A stretch of DNA of 44,770 bases from Cohaesibacter sp. (GCA_025800145.1 JAOXSH010000103.1:1-44770), one strand, 5' to 3'. Counted from the first letter of the stretch, positions 17,127 through 26,300 are shown. Numbers and translations are program-made. Notes: a model not told the origin generated them from the letters alone.

Positions 17127-18170
17127 TTACCAGATGCTGGCATTTTGCAGCTGGGCGCGGGCTTTGGCTTTGTCTGCTTCTGGCAAGGCGCGATAAAAGG
17201 CATCCAGCCAGTCATCTTTTTTGCCAGCTTTTCGGGACAAAAGATACCATTTGGCGGCTTTGATCGGTTGGGCTTTTGTGCCAAGGCCACGGGCGAGAAT
17301 GCGGGCCAGTCTGTTTTGCGCCAGAATATGCCCTTTATTGGCTGCTTGTCGCAACCAGGAAATGGCGGCTTTTTGATCTTGCTTGACGCCTTTGCCGTTG
17401 AACAGCATCAGAGCATATTCCACTTGTGCGTCAAGAAAGCCGTTTTGCGCGGCTTTTTGCAGCCAATAGCTTGCCTGATCGAGATTGGGGGCGGGCAGAA
17501 AATCTGACACATAGAGATTTGCCAGAGCATATTGGGCCTCAGGCAAGCCCTGATTTGCCGCTTTGGAAAAGAGATCCATCGCCTTGGTCAGATCCTGTCT
17601 ACGGCTTTGGCCTTGCAGATAGATATAGCCAAGATTGAATTGGGCATTTTTCTGATTTTGTGTCGCGGCTTTTTCGAACCATAGCAAGGCCTGATCCAGA
17701 TCCTTTTTGATGCCTTTTCCCGTGGCATAGGCAAAACCAAGAGAGAATTGTGCTTCTCTGTCGCCATTTTTGGCGGCAAGGCTGAACCAGTTTAGCGCTT
17801 CCTTGTCATCTTGTGGGACGCCGAGGCCATGTTTGTATAATTCTCCCAGCAAAGTCTGGCTGGCGACATCGCCTCTTCCTGCCCATTTGGTGGCCAAGGC
17901 AAAGGCGGTTAGATAGTAACCGCGCTGGAAGGCATCAAAGGGGGCATTGGGCGTGGTTTCCTTTTCCGGTACATTGAAAGGATTGGCCTTTGTGGTTGGA
18001 CTAATCGCGGAAAGCCCTTGTTCTGATTTGTTTGGCGCGTTTGGCGCGTTTGGCGCTTTGGGGGTTGAGAGGGCAGGAGAGAGCGTGACGCAAACAAGCG
18101 ATATGGCAAGCATGGCGCATAGGCACCATCTGGCGTGATATCGATTGCTTTTTATCAGTGCTTTTTGCAT
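17127..18170 (-). CDS. Sel1-repeat protein with signal peptide
   Basis: A 347-residue protein with an N-terminal signal (CLCAMLAISLVCVTLSPALS) and at least six tandem Sel1-like repeats between residues ~75 and 330, each with the AQ(F/Y)xLGxxYxxGxG(V/I)xxDxxxAxxWxxKAA pattern; the clearest are LLGELYKHGLGVPQDDKEAL and FSLGFAYATGKGIKKDLDQA. Such solenoids mediate protein contacts in the envelope or periplasm. The partner is unknown. An alanine/asparagine/proline run (APNAPNAPN) marks the linker after the signal, and its DNA is a short repeat (about 18035-18060). It is upstream of efp on the same strand but 210 bases away. Confidence 0.85.
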   Translation of the reverse strand: MQKALIKSNRYHARWCLCAMLAISLVCVTLSPALSTPKAPNAPNAPNKSEQGLSAISPTTKANPFNVPEKETTPNAPFDAFQRGYYLTAFALATKWAGRGDVASQTLLGELYKHGLGVPQDDKEALNWFSLAAKNGDREAQFSLGFAYATGKGIKKDLDQALLWFEKAATQNQKNAQFNLGYIYLQGQSRRQDLTKAMDLFSKAANQGLPEAQYALANLYVSDFLPAPNLDQASYWLQKAAQNGFLDAQVEYALMLFNGKGVKQDQKAAISWLRQAANKGHILAQNRLARILARGLGTKAQPIKAAKWYLLSRKAGKKDDWLDAFYRALPEADKAKARAQLQNASIW

Positions 18171-18206
18171 GGATCTCTCTTGTGTCCTTGTCTTTTGGCC
18201 GTTTGC

Positions 18207-18845
18207 TCAGGCGCTTTCGATGCTATGCTCTGCCAATAGGCTGTTGGCTTGTTGAATTGCTAGGCGCGGGCCTTGGGCATGGTTCCAGACAGCGCTGCGC
18301 AAAGCGATGAATTCTATGCCCGCTTTTGCGGCTTGCTCGCATCCATCCAGTGATGTGCCAGAGAGAATAACGGCCGGCACTTCAAACAGAGAAGACCACC
18401 AGTCTGCCATCTCAAAACTTTGGGGATAGATCATTTCTTCTTCTGGCGCATTGAGGCGGCCAAACATGATATAATCAATGCCGCTTTCGCCGCGCTGCAT
18501 GGCCTCATGGCGTTTGTTGCTGCCTTCCGCCCCTGTCATGAAGCGGTTGGAAAAATCTTCTGCGCCTTCGCGAATTGCGTCCAGATCTCCGTCCAGATGC
18601 AGGCCATCGCATTTGGCCCGCCCTGCAATGCGCGAATCGCCGCGCAAAAGCACAGCGACATCTTTTGCCTGTGCCATTGATGTCAGGGTTTGCGCGATTT
18701 TTTGCAGCTCACTGTCATGCTCGGCATCGCAATCAATCAGCAAGGCTGCAATCTCGCCTCCGGCCAGTGCCTCGCTCAAAAGAGCGGGGAAGGTGTCCAG
18801 ATCAATCTGTTTGGGCGTGATGAGATAGATTTGTGTGCTTTGCAT
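18207..18845 (-). CDS. ThiE-like (thiamine phosphate synthase fold) protein, degenerate
   Basis: A 212-residue TIM-barrel protein related to thiamine phosphate synthase. The part CDGLHLDGDLDAIREG matches the ThiE DG(V/I)HLGQxD segment only loosely, and the GGI phosphate-binding motif near the end is replaced by VILSGTSLDGCEQAAKAG. Key active-site motifs are therefore altered, and true ThiE activity is doubtful; a diverged role or moonlighting is possible. It is placed after pgk in the same direction, a position I recall from relatives. No strong ribosome site is seen before ATG 18845, and a 13-bp triplicate repeat lies directly upstream. Confidence 0.7.
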   Translation of the reverse strand: MQSTQIYLITPKQIDLDTFPALLSEALAGGEIAALLIDCDAEHDSELQKIAQTLTSMAQAKDVAVLLRGDSRIAGRAKCDGLHLDGDLDAIREGAEDFSNRFMTGAEGSNKRHEAMQRGESGIDYIMFGRLNAPEEEMIYPQSFEMADWWSSLFEVPAVILSGTSLDGCEQAAKAGIEFIALRSAVWNHAQGPRLAIQQANSLLAEHSIESA

Positions 18846-18880
18846 GATGTCGATCTTGTGTTTGGCCAGTTTCAGATTTT

Positions 18881-18919
18881 GGCTTGTGTCTGGGGCTTGT
18901 GTCTGGGGCTTCTGTCTGG
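18881..18919. repeat. three tandem copies of a 13-bp unit
   Basis: GGCTTGTGTCTGG occurs at 18881-18893, again at 18894-18906, and with one change (GGCTTCTGTCTGG) at 18907-18919. The array lies 36 bases upstream of the ThiE-like gene start, in its likely promoter or leader. Confidence 0.8.
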
Positions 18920-19052
18920 CCGTTGATGGCTGTTTATGTCAGATTATTGCGGCAAAAATTGGTTCTTCTGATATCCGCAAATTCTGGCATGGGTGCAAGG
19001 ACAATTGTTTGACCGACCCTTGGCAGGGCCGATTTATCCCATATTGGCCCAA

Positions 19053-19088
19053 GAAAAAACGCCAATTGGCTGGCAATTGGCGTTTTGT
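19053..19088 (-). terminator. intrinsic terminator of pgk
   Basis: AACGCCAATTG pairs with CAATTGGCGTT around a short loop; on the minus strand it is followed by six T. It lies 22 bases past the pgk stop. Confidence 0.9.
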
Positions 19089-19109
19089 TGTTCTGGTGCA
19101 AGGGGGATA

Positions 19110-20309
19110 TCAGTTTTTGAGCACTTCTACGCCGGGCAGGGCTTTGCCTTCCATCCATTCCAAAAAGGCACCGCCAGCGGTGGAGACGTAGGAGAAAGTC
19201 TGCGATATGCCTGCATGGTTCAGCGCTGCAACGGTATCGCCGCCCCCTGCAACGGAAATCAGATTGCCGACTTCGGTCTCGCTTGCAGCGGCTTTGGCTG
19301 CGGCCACTGTTGCTGTGTCAAAGGGGGTGATTTCAAAGGCGCCAAGTGGGCCATTCCAGACAATGGTCTGGGCTTTTTTGATCCATGCAGTGACCGCTTC
19401 GACAGATTTTGGACCAACATCGAGCATCATGCCATCGGATGGGACGCTATCGACATCGACAATTTCATGGGGGGCATTGGCGGCAAAGTCTTTGGCAACA
19501 GCTGCATCAACCGGCAGGATGATATCGCAACCGACTTTGTCTGCTGCGGCCATGATGCGTTTTGCGGTGTCTGCCAGATCATGCTCACACAGGCTTTTGC
19601 CGACATCTTTGCCTTGTGCGGCAAGGAAGGTGTTTGCCATGCCGCCGCCAATGACCAGACCGTCCACCTTGCTGACGAGATTTTCCAGCAGGTCAATTTT
19701 GGTGGAGACTTTTGCACCGCCCACAATGGCCAAAACTGGGCGCTTTGGTGTGCCAAGGGCTGAATCAAGAGCTTCAAGCTCGGCCTGCATGGTACGGCCA
19801 GCAACCGCTGGCATATGATTGGCCAGACCTTGGGTCGTTGCATGGGCGCGATGGGAGACGGAAAATGCGTCGGAGACCAGCAGATCGCCATTTTCAGCCA
19901 AAGCGGCAACAAAGTCGGCTTCGTTCTTTTCCTCGCCTTTATAAAAGCGGGTATTTTCCAATACCAAAATGTCACCCGATGACATAGCCTCAATCGCGCC
20001 TTTGGCGACATCGCCAATGCAATCTTGCGCGAACATGACCGGGCGATCGAGAATTTTTGACAAGGCAGGAACGACAGGCTTTAGGGACATTTCAGCGACT
20101 TTTTCGCCTTTGGGGCGACCGAAATGCGCCAGAATGATGACTTTTCCGCCTTTTTCAGAAATTTCGGACAAGGTTGGCACAATGCGTTCCAGACGGGTGG
20201 CGTCGGTGACGATGCCATCTTTCATTGGGACATTGAGGTCTACGCGAACCAGCACGCGCTTGCCGTTCAGCTCTACATCATCAAGGGTTTTGAAGTTGGA
20301 GGCAGCCAT
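19110..20309 (-). CDS. pgk: phosphoglycerate kinase
   Basis: A 399-residue PGK, which transfers phosphate from 1,3-bisphosphoglycerate to ADP in glycolysis and works in reverse in gluconeogenesis. The N-terminal signature [16 protein letters not shown], the substrate-site LAHFGRPKG, the hinge and nucleotide site ([37 protein letters not shown]) are all present. It is the third gene of tkt-gap-pgk. A CAGGAA site precedes ATG 20309. Confidence 0.97.
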   Translation of the reverse strand: MAASNFKTLDDVELNGKRVLVRVDLNVPMKDGIVTDATRLERIVPTLSEISEKGGKVIILAHFGRPKGEKVAEMSLKPVVPALSKILDRPVMFAQDCIGDVAKGAIEAMSSGDILVLENTRFYKGEEKNEADFVAALAENGDLLVSDAFSVSHRAHATTQGLANHMPAVAGRTMQAELEALDSALGTPKRPVLAIVGGAKVSTKIDLLENLVSKVDGLVIGGGMANTFLAAQGKDVGKSLCEHDLADTAKRIMAAADKVGCDIILPVDAAVAKDFAANAPHEIVDVDSVPSDGMMLDVGPKSVEAVTAWIKKAQTIVWNGPLGAFEITPFDTATVAAAKAAASETEVGNLISVAGGGDTVAALNHAGISQTFSYVSTAGGAFLEWMEGKALPGVEVLKN

Positions 20310-20344
20310 ATGGGGTTGTTCCTGCTTTTCTCAAAAGGATCTAT

Positions 20345-20405
20345 AAAAGGAAAAGGCGCTGGAGATGCCGGGCCCCCAAAGGGGATGCATCGGCCCAGCG
20401 CCTAA
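20345..20405 (-). terminator. long GC-rich hairpin between gap and pgk
   Basis: AGGCGCTGG (from 20354) pairs with CCAGCGCCT (to 20403) through an imperfect stem with an inner ATGC/GCAT and CCCC-AAA-GGGG tip. On the minus strand it is followed by TTTTCCTTTT. It probably ends most gap transcripts and may let a fraction read on into pgk. Confidence 0.75.
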
Positions 20406-20435
20406 TCTGTGTCACGTCTGATTGCCTTTAGGCAA

Positions 20436-21443
20436 TCAGATCAATTTTGCCATTGCAACTGCGGTGTCGGACATACGGTTGGAGAAGCCCCACTCATTGT
20501 CATACCATGTCAGAATGCGCACCAAAGTGCCTTCCATAACTTTGGTCTGGTCAGCGGCAAAGCTGGAAGAATGGCCGTCATGGTTGAAGTCGATGGAAAC
20601 CAAAGGCTCTGTGCTGTAGCCCAGAATGCCTTTCAACTCGCCTTCAGCGGCTTCCTTGATGGCTGCATTGATTTCTTCTGCGGTGGTTTCGCGCTTGGCG
20701 ATGAATTTCAGATCCACAACAGAAACATTGGCGGTTGGAACGCGGATGGCGGAGCCGTCCAGTTTGCCTGCCAACTGAGGAAGAACCAGACCTACGGCTT
20801 TTGCAGCACCAGTGGAAGTCGGGATCATGGACATGGCAGCTGCACGGGCGCGATAGAGATCGCTATGCATGGTGTCCAGAGTTGGTTGGTCGCCTGTGTA
20901 AGCGTGGATGGTGGTCATATAACCTTTTTCGATGCCAACCAGTTTGTCCAGCACGTAAGCGACAGGAGCCAGACAGTTGGTGGTGCAAGAGGCGTTAGAG
21001 ACAACCAGATCTTCACTGGTCAATGTGTCGTTGTTGACACCGTAAACGATGGTTTTGTCAGCGCCGGATGCAGGGGCGGAAACCAGAACGCGCTTTGCGC
21101 CTGCTTCCAGATGTGCAGAGGCTTTTTCCTTGGCGGTGAAAATGCCGGTACATTCCATGGCCACATCAACACCCAATTCGCCCCATGGCAGTTCTGCTGG
21201 ATTGCGGATGGCGGTTACCTTGATTGGACCCTGACCGACGTCAATGGTGTCGCCATCAACGGTGACAGTTGCAGGGAAACGGCCATGCACAGAATCATAG
21301 CGCAGCAGATGTGCATTGGTCTCAACCGGACCCAGATCATTGATGGCAACGACTTCGATGTCGGTGCGGCCAGATTCAATGATTGCACGCAAAACATTAC
21401 GGCCAATACGGCCAAACCCATTGATCGCAACTTTTACAGTCAT
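20436..21443 (-). CDS. gap: glyceraldehyde-3-phosphate dehydrogenase, type I
   Basis: A 335-residue GAPDH that oxidises glyceraldehyde 3-phosphate to 1,3-bisphosphoglycerate. The Rossmann motif [14 protein letters not shown] starts at residue 7, an aspartate after the second strand (Asp36 in INDL) suggests NAD use, and catalytic Cys153 sits in [12 protein letters not shown]. The C-terminal [11 protein letters not shown] is complete. AGGAGA lies before ATG 21443. It is followed by pgk and preceded by tkt, all on the minus strand. Confidence 0.97.
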   Translation of the reverse strand: MTVKVAINGFGRIGRNVLRAIIESGRTDIEVVAINDLGPVETNAHLLRYDSVHGRFPATVTVDGDTIDVGQGPIKVTAIRNPAELPWGELGVDVAMECTGIFTAKEKASAHLEAGAKRVLVSAPASGADKTIVYGVNNDTLTSEDLVVSNASCTTNCLAPVAYVLDKLVGIEKGYMTTIHAYTGDQPTLDTMHSDLYRARAAAMSMIPTSTGAAKAVGLVLPQLAGKLDGSAIRVPTANVSVVDLKFIAKRETTAEEINAAIKEAAEGELKGILGYSTEPLVSIDFNHDGHSSSFAADQTKVMEGTLVRILTWYDNEWGFSNRMSDTAVAMAKLI

Positions 21444-21750
21444 GATCTTCTCCTACACTTGACCGGCCCATTCAGGCCGGGATTCATATTCGACCAAAAT
21501 CAATGCCCCTATAAAAGCGAGGGCTTTGTTGAGGTCAACCCTAATCTTTGTCCATGTGCCGGTTTGTCATCTTTGGCAGCATGATCAAAAGCGTTTGGTC
21601 CTGTTTTTCCATCATTTGGTGGGATAACAGGGCGTTTGTTGTGAGACTTTTTGCGGATGTTGCACAATGGCGGCAATCGGTTTTTATTTGAAGAACCAGT
21701 GTCTCGGATAATCGAAAAAAAAAGAGGGACCAAAGTCCCTCTTCTTACCT
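21444..21750. other. 307-bp tkt-gap intergenic region
   Basis: It holds the tkt terminator at its right end and must hold the gap promoter. No operator-like repeat stands out. A short leucine/glycine-poor frame here is not convincing as a gene. Confidence 0.5.
21716..21746 (-). terminator. intrinsic terminator of tkt
   Basis: GAGGGAC (21724-21730), loop CAAA, GTCCCTC, with nine A in front, which read as a long T-run on the minus strand. Confidence 0.9.
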
Positions 21751-23754
21751 TTATTCAGCCGCTTCGCTTTGTTCGAGCTCAGTTTCTACCTGAGCGACAA
21801 CCGCGTCGGCGGTGATGCCGAATTTCTCATATAATGCTTTGTAGGGGCCGGATGCACCAAAGCTGGACATGCCAACAAAAATGCCATCTGTGCCGATGAA
21901 GCGATCCCATCCCATGCGGATGGCAGCTTCAATGCCGACATTGACGTTTGCATTGCCCAATATCTCTTTTTGATATTCGCGTGACTGGGCTTCGAACAGC
22001 TCAAAACATGGCACAGAGATCACACGGGCCTTGATGCCTTTTGCCGCCAGAGCTTTTTGGGCTTCCATGGCGACTTCGATTTCAGAGCCGGAGGCAAAGA
22101 GAGAAACATCTGCTTCGCAGTCAGATTCAGATAGCACATAAGCGCCGCGTGCGCAGAGATTTTCTGAGACATATTCTGTGCGGACCGGGGCCAAATTCTG
22201 GCGGGTCAAGGACAGAACGGACGGTGCCTTGTCAGATTTCAGGGCCAGATCCCAGCATTCTGCGGTTTCTGTCACATCTGCCGGACGGAAGACCAGCATG
22301 TTTGGAATGGCACGCAAAGAGGCAAGGGTTTCGACCGGCTGATGGGTTGGGCCATCTTCGCCAAGACCGATGGAATCATGGGTCAGAACATAGATGACGC
22401 GCTGTTCCATTAAGGCAGACAAACGCATAGCGCCGCGCATATAGTCAGCAAAGACAAGGAAGGTGCCGGAATAAGGCACCACGCCGCCATGCAAGGCCAT
22501 GCCGTTGAGGGCTGCGGCCATGCCATGTTCACGGATGCCCCAATTGATGTAACGGCCAGAGAAATCATCAGGCGTTACAGGAGCTGTGTCTTTGGTTTTG
22601 GTGTTGTTGGAGCCGGTCAAATCCGCAGAGCCGCCAATGGTTTCGCTAATGGCTTCATTGATGACGGTGAGGGCCATCTCTGATGCTTTGCGGGTGGCGA
22701 CGGTTTTTGGTTCAGCGGCCAACTCTTTTTTGTAGGCATCAAGCGCGTCATCCAGACTGGATGGCAGATCGCCGCGCATACGGCGCTCGAAATCGGCCTT
22801 GATGTCAGCTTCTTGCGCATCCAGACGTTTTTGCCAGTCTTTGCGGGCGTGAGCTGCATTGAGGCCAGCAATGCGCCATGCATCGCGAATATCGGCCGGG
22901 ATATCAAAGGGCTCATTGTCCCAGCCAAGGGCTTTGCGGGTGCCTGAAATTTCGTCTGCGCCCAAGGGAGCGCCGTGAATACCAGAGGTGCCAGCCTTGT
23001 TTGGTGCACCAAAACCGATGGTGGTTTTGCAGGCAATCAGGGTTGGTTTGTCGCTTTTTTGTGCCGCTTCAATGGCGGCTGCAATGGCATCCTGATCATG
23101 ACCGTCAATGCTGTCGGTGTTCCAGCCAGATGCTTTGAAACGTGCCAATTGATCGGTGGAATCGGAAACAGAGACCGAGCCGTCAATGGTGATGTTGTTG
23201 TCATCCCACAGAACGATCATTTTGTTCAGCTTCAAATGACCGGCAAGGGAGATGGCTTCCTGGCTGATGCCTTCCATCAGGCAACCGTCACCGGCAATGA
23301 CATATGTATAGTGATCGACAATCTCGGAGCCGAATTTGGTGGCAAGCAATTTCTCGGCGATGGCCATGCCAACCGCGTTGCCAACGCCCTGACCCAGAGG
23401 ACCGGTGGTGGTTTCAATGCCACAGGCGTGACCAAATTCGGGGTGACCCGCGGTTTTTGCGCCGATCTGACGGAAATTGGCAATATCCTCAATGGTCATG
23501 TCTTCATAGCCAAGCAGATGCAACAGCGCATATTGCAGCATGGAGCCGTGGCCTGCGGACAGCACGAAGCGGTCGCGATCTGCCCAATTGGGGCAGGTTG
23601 GGTCAAATTTCATGAATTTGGTGAAAAGGACCGTCGCGATATCGGCTGCACCCATTGGGAGACCGGGATGTCCTGATTTTGCCTTCTCGATCGCGTCCAT
23701 AGCAAGAAAGCGGATCGCATGGGCCATGCGGTTTTGTTTGTCTGTGTTGCTCAT
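21751..23754 (-). CDS. tkt: transketolase
   Basis: A 667-residue thiamine-diphosphate enzyme of the pentose phosphate pathway that moves two-carbon units between sugar phosphates. N-terminal [18 protein letters not shown], the diphosphate-binding [13 protein letters not shown], the pyrimidine-domain segment FRPADVTE and [11 protein letters not shown] (catalytic His region) are present. I start at ATG 23754 ([15 protein letters not shown]); a TTG at 23775 is in frame but unlikely. Shine-Dalgarno support is weak. A perfect 10-bp inverted repeat lies 31 bases upstream. It leads the tkt-gap-pgk group, each gene with its own terminator. Confidence 0.96.
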   Translation of the reverse strand: MSNTDKQNRMAHAIRFLAMDAIEKAKSGHPGLPMGAADIATVLFTKFMKFDPTCPNWADRDRFVLSAGHGSMLQYALLHLLGYEDMTIEDIANFRQIGAKTAGHPEFGHACGIETTTGPLGQGVGNAVGMAIAEKLLATKFGSEIVDHYTYVIAGDGCLMEGISQEAISLAGHLKLNKMIVLWDDNNITIDGSVSVSDSTDQLARFKASGWNTDSIDGHDQDAIAAAIEAAQKSDKPTLIACKTTIGFGAPNKAGTSGIHGAPLGADEISGTRKALGWDNEPFDIPADIRDAWRIAGLNAAHARKDWQKRLDAQEADIKADFERRMRGDLPSSLDDALDAYKKELAAEPKTVATRKASEMALTVINEAISETIGGSADLTGSNNTKTKDTAPVTPDDFSGRYINWGIREHGMAAALNGMALHGGVVPYSGTFLVFADYMRGAMRLSALMEQRVIYVLTHDSIGLGEDGPTHQPVETLASLRAIPNMLVFRPADVTETAECWDLALKSDKAPSVLSLTRQNLAPVRTEYVSENLCARGAYVLSESDCEADVSLFASGSEIEVAMEAQKALAAKGIKARVISVPCFELFEAQSREYQKEILGNANVNVGIEAAIRMGWDRFIGTDGIFVGMSSFGASGPYKALYEKFGITADAVVAQVETELEQSEAAE

Positions 23755-23775
23755 GAGCTCTGCGTCTGTGATCAA

Positions 23776-24222
23776 TGTGCCAACCCTGATCCATAGTTGG
23801 ATGGATCAGGAAGGATCTGGATAGCAAACCCTTCTGCATGAAAGGGGTGCAGTTGGGTGTTACGGGATCTGCCATGCCTTGCGTGCGCGGCAGACAGAGG
23901 CTGATACAATCGCCACGACATTTAGCACCCCGGTCTCAAGAGTCAATGTGAACCTTGTTGAAGGGGGCGAAAAACCGCCAAAAATTCACTTGTGGAACTT
24001 TATTGTTGATCAATTGTCAGCATTGACGACATCAGGACAAAGCGCCTAGGCTTGGGTTCTGGATGGAATTTGGCGTGATTCATTGTTACAAATGCCTGAT
24101 TGGGTCAGGCTTGTTTTGTTGATTATGCTGGATGTGAAGGGTGTTTTGCGCCTTGCTTTGGACATTATTTGACTGGAATTGTGGGCCAGTTGGCGTGTCT
24201 TGATAGATTGAGGGGGGATGTG
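23776..24222. other. 447-bp divergent intergenic region tkt / DUF4164
   Basis: It must hold promoters for tkt (minus) and for the DUF4164-zapA pair (plus). The inverted repeat at 23785-23810 is the one clear structure. A frame opening at 24100 in phase with the DUF4164 gene has no ribosome site and unlikely composition. Confidence 0.5.
23785..23810. promoter_or_regulatory. perfect 10-bp inverted repeat in the tkt leader
   Basis: CCTGATCCAT (23785-23794), spacer AGTTGG, ATGGATCAGG (23801-23810). It could be an operator for a dimeric regulator or a leader hairpin close to the tkt start. No T-run follows on either strand. Confidence 0.55.
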
Positions 24223-24504
24223 ATGGTGAGTGAGCCAGCGATTGCGGGTGCGTTGGGGCGATTGGATCGGGCTCTTCTTTCTCTTGAACAGGCTATCGAA
24301 AAAAAACAGGCAAAACAGACTCGTTTGAAAGGCTTGCAGGAAGATGTGTCGCGTCTTTCCAATGAGCGCGAAGATCTGTCTTCTTCTCTTGCCAATGAAA
24401 CCAAACGGGCGGATCGTTTGGAACAGGCCAATGAAGAAGTGTCCCGACGGTTGGGGTCTGCCATGGAATCAGTTAGGGCTGTTTTGGAGCAGCATGGCGG
24501 GTAA
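24223..24504 (+). CDS. DUF4164 coiled-coil protein
   Basis: A 93-residue protein of the DUF4164 family found before zapA in Hyphomicrobiales. Nearly all of it is predicted coiled coil by heptad pattern (ALGRLDRALLSLEQAIEKKQ through RADRLEQANEEVSRRLG). A role in cell division with ZapA is likely from position only. ATG 24223 follows AGGGGGG at five bases. The gap to zapA is 95 bases. Confidence 0.8.
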   Translation: MVSEPAIAGALGRLDRALLSLEQAIEKKQAKQTRLKGLQEDVSRLSNEREDLSSSLANETKRADRLEQANEEVSRRLGSAMESVRAVLEQHGG

Positions 24505-24599
24505 AGCTGGTGTCATGAGAGTGTCATTTGATTGATGGCAAGTCTTCACGATCGGTCTTTGGGACCAGAGGCAAGAAAATAAGGGTGCGGTTGTTTTAA

Positions 24600-24959
24600 A
24601 TGGTTCAAGTCAGTGTCAGCATCAATGGGCGTGCCTATCGTATGGCCTGTGAAGATGGTCAGGAAGATCATTTGCTGTCTCTTGCACGCCGTTTTGATGC
24701 AACCATTTCTCATTTAAAGGACTCATTTGGAGAAATTGGCGACCAGAGACTGACTGTGATGGCGGGGATCATGGTGGTGGATGAGCTAAATGAATTGAAG
24801 AAACGCATCAAGACGCTGGAAGGTGAGGTGGAGGCCTTGCGCGATGCACGCACTGCGGTTGTTGAAAAAAGCGCTGGTGATCAGGAAAATATTGCCGCAC
24901 GCATTGATAAAGCAGCCGAGCAATTGGAAAAATTAGCGTCTGTCCTGTTAGAGGATTAG
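24600..24959 (+). CDS. zapA: cell division protein ZapA
   Basis: A 119-residue ZapA, which bundles FtsZ filaments at the division site. The N-terminal globular part VSVSINGRAYRMACEDGQEDHLLSLARRFD and the C-terminal coiled coil (VDELNELKKRIKTLEGEVEALRD) are characteristic. The protein is slightly longer than E. coli ZapA because the coiled-coil tail continues to residue 119. Normally 6S RNA and a 5-formyltetrahydrofolate cyclo-ligase gene often follow in proteobacteria; here an insertion element begins within about ten bases of the stop codon. Confidence 0.92.
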   Translation: MVQVSVSINGRAYRMACEDGQEDHLLSLARRFDATISHLKDSFGEIGDQRLTVMAGIMVVDELNELKKRIKTLEGEVEALRDARTAVVEKSAGDQENIAARIDKAAEQLEKLASVLLED

Positions 24960-24965
24960 GACATT

Positions 24966-25795
24966 TAGGGTTTCCATTTGTTTTGAGTTCTGATTCAATG
25001 TTCCAAAAGGGGAGGTTTGAATGGACCCGAGCAGATTTGTTCTCACAGATCGTCAGTGGCTTACGATTGAACCACTGTGTCCCGGCGGTTTGAGCGCACC
25101 GGGCCGCACTGGTGTTGATACGCGCCTGTTTCTGGAAGCAGTGCTTTGGATCGTACGCACGGATGCCCCTTGGCGGGACTTGCCGTCTGAGTTCGGCAAC
25201 TGGAATAGTACCTTCAGACGGTTCCGTCGATGGGTTCAAGCCGATGTATTCAAACGAATATTCGATGCCCTCAGCAATGAGCCAGATATGGAGTACGCGA
25301 TGATCGACGCGACCATCGTCAAAGTCCACCTGCACGGAATGGGCGCAAAAGGGGGACTCAGAGCCAGGCCATAGGCAAATCGAAGGGCGGATGGACAACC
25401 AAAATCCTCGCTCTCGTTGATGCCTTGGGCAACCTCGTGCGGTTCATCCTGATGCCCGCCAACCGCTATGACACGGTCGGTGTCGCGCCGTTAATCCGCG
25501 GTGTCGAATTTGGTGCGATGCTCGCGGATAAGGCATTCGACAGTAATTGGATCATTGATGATATGAACGCGCGCGGAGCGAAGATCGTCATATCGCAGCG
25601 CCCTCAGCGGTTGCAGCCGCTTGAAATTGACGAGGAAATGTACAAGTGGAGACACCTGATCGAGAATTACTTCCAGAAGCTGAAAGAATTCAAGCGCATA
25701 GCTATGCGGTCGGATAAGACAGACGCATCCTATGGCGCGATGATCTGCCTATGTGCCGCGATCATTAACTCACGATGAATGTCCACAGACCCTAG
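24966..25795 (+). mobile_element. IS5 family element, IS427-type (two-frame transposase)
   Basis: About 830 bp carrying a transposase split in two overlapping frames, the layout of the IS427 group. The right end is well set by ACCCTAG at 25789-25795, after which a different gene resumes. The left end is probably TTAGGGT at 24965-24971; the two ends share only TAGGGT in inverted orientation, so exact borders are unsure and the left side may have been changed. CTAG at 25792-25795 could be a target-site remnant. Confidence 0.75.
25021..25778 (+). CDS. IS5/IS427-type transposase made by -1 frameshift
   Basis: Frame A (25021-25374) encodes the N-terminal DUF4096-type domain (FVLTDRQWLTIEPLCPG, APWRDLPSEFGNW) and the first catalytic aspartate in MIDATIVKVH. 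Frame B (from about 25356 to 25778) carries TQSQAIGKSKGG-like sequence, the second aspartate in MLADKAFDS and the glutamate in WRHLIENYFQKLKEFKRIA, completing the DDE triad. Frame B is at -1 to frame A, and the overlap holds the slippery AAAAGGGGG run at 25347-25355. The combined protein would be about 250 residues, normal for the group, so the element may still be active. GGGGAGG precedes ATG 25021. Confidence 0.85.
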
Positions 25796-26110
25796 TCCGA
25801 GGTAAGACAAATCATCCTTTGTCCGTTGCCTCATTGCCGCGCCAAAGCGTTCGATCATCATGATCTGAGCGACCTCGGCGGCCTCGTAAACATCCTTCCA
25901 TATCCATGCGCCATCGCTGTCAGACGCACCAAAAGCATCTTCCATTCTCTCGCGTAGAATTTTAGCACTGAGCCTGTCGCCAAACCTGAGATGATCGAAC
26001 AGCAATCTGGCAGCTGACAAGATGCATTGAGCATCGGATGAAGTCTGAGTTGACTGTGTGGGACAGCCCGCAACTGGGCTGGTGGTCTGGAACGATCCGA
26101 CCTGATTCAT
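25796..26110 (-). pseudogene. strawberry-notch-type plasmid helicase gene, N-terminal fragment cut by the IS
   Basis: About 105 codons remain. The text CILSAARLLFDHLRFGDRLS, then RMEDAFGASDSDGAWIWKDVYEAAE and MMIERFGAAM resembles the N-terminus of the very long strawberry-notch family proteins (methyltransferase plus helicase) carried next to ParB-like genes on rhizobial plasmids; this is from memory of the family. Reading into the IS adds only about 20 foreign residues before a stop. ATG 26110 is preceded by AGGAGAG, and a structured leader lies upstream (26167-26199), shared with the ParB-like gene. The rest of the gene, which should be over 1,000 residues, is missing. Confidence 0.6.
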
Positions 26111-26156
26111 AATAGCTCTCCTGGGTTGGGTTCAACGAACCCAGCCGGGGAGGGCA

Positions 26157-26199
26157 CTCTCTCTTCAGCCCGGAGGGTTCATCTCTTCCTCCCGGGGCT
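26157..26199 (-). promoter_or_regulatory. structured leader, copy 1 (strawberry-notch fragment)
   Basis: On the minus strand: AGCCCCGGGAGG, an 11-base loop, CCTCCGGGCT, then GAAGAGAGAGTG. The stem has about ten pairs with two bulges (26167-26176 with 26188-26199). The same hairpin-plus-GA-tract design occurs before the ParB-like gene. A second inverted repeat, TGGGTT/AACCCA (26122-26143), lies between it and the ribosome site. Confidence 0.6.
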
Positions 26200-26271
26200 C
26201 TCACTTTTGTTGCCACAGATACCAAAAATTTCCTTCGCTTTGGTTCAACTGCTGGTGACCTGCAAATGAGA

Positions 26272-26300
26272 TTGACCAATATGCTACTCAGTAGTATGGT
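26272..26300 (+). promoter_or_regulatory. parDE promoter
   Basis: TTGACC (26272-26277), a 17-base spacer, and TATGGT (26295-26300). The spacing is ideal, and a ribosome site AGGAGA (26308-26313) follows shortly, leaving a very short leader before ATG 26322. Confidence 0.65.
26281..26297. promoter_or_regulatory. operator-like palindrome inside the parDE promoter
   Basis: ATGCTACTCAGTAGTAT is a near-perfect palindrome centred on 26289. It fills the -35/-10 spacer, so binding of the ribbon-helix-helix antitoxin here would block RNA polymerase, the usual autorepression of parDE operons. Confidence 0.65.

Noticed and set aside
20409-21584. Long plus-strand frame opposite gap
   Set aside because: It mirrors the gap gene in a different phase; Cys- and His-rich nonsense composition.
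24960-24975. 6S RNA directly after zapA
   Set aside because: The IS element starts within about ten bases of the zapA stop, leaving no room.
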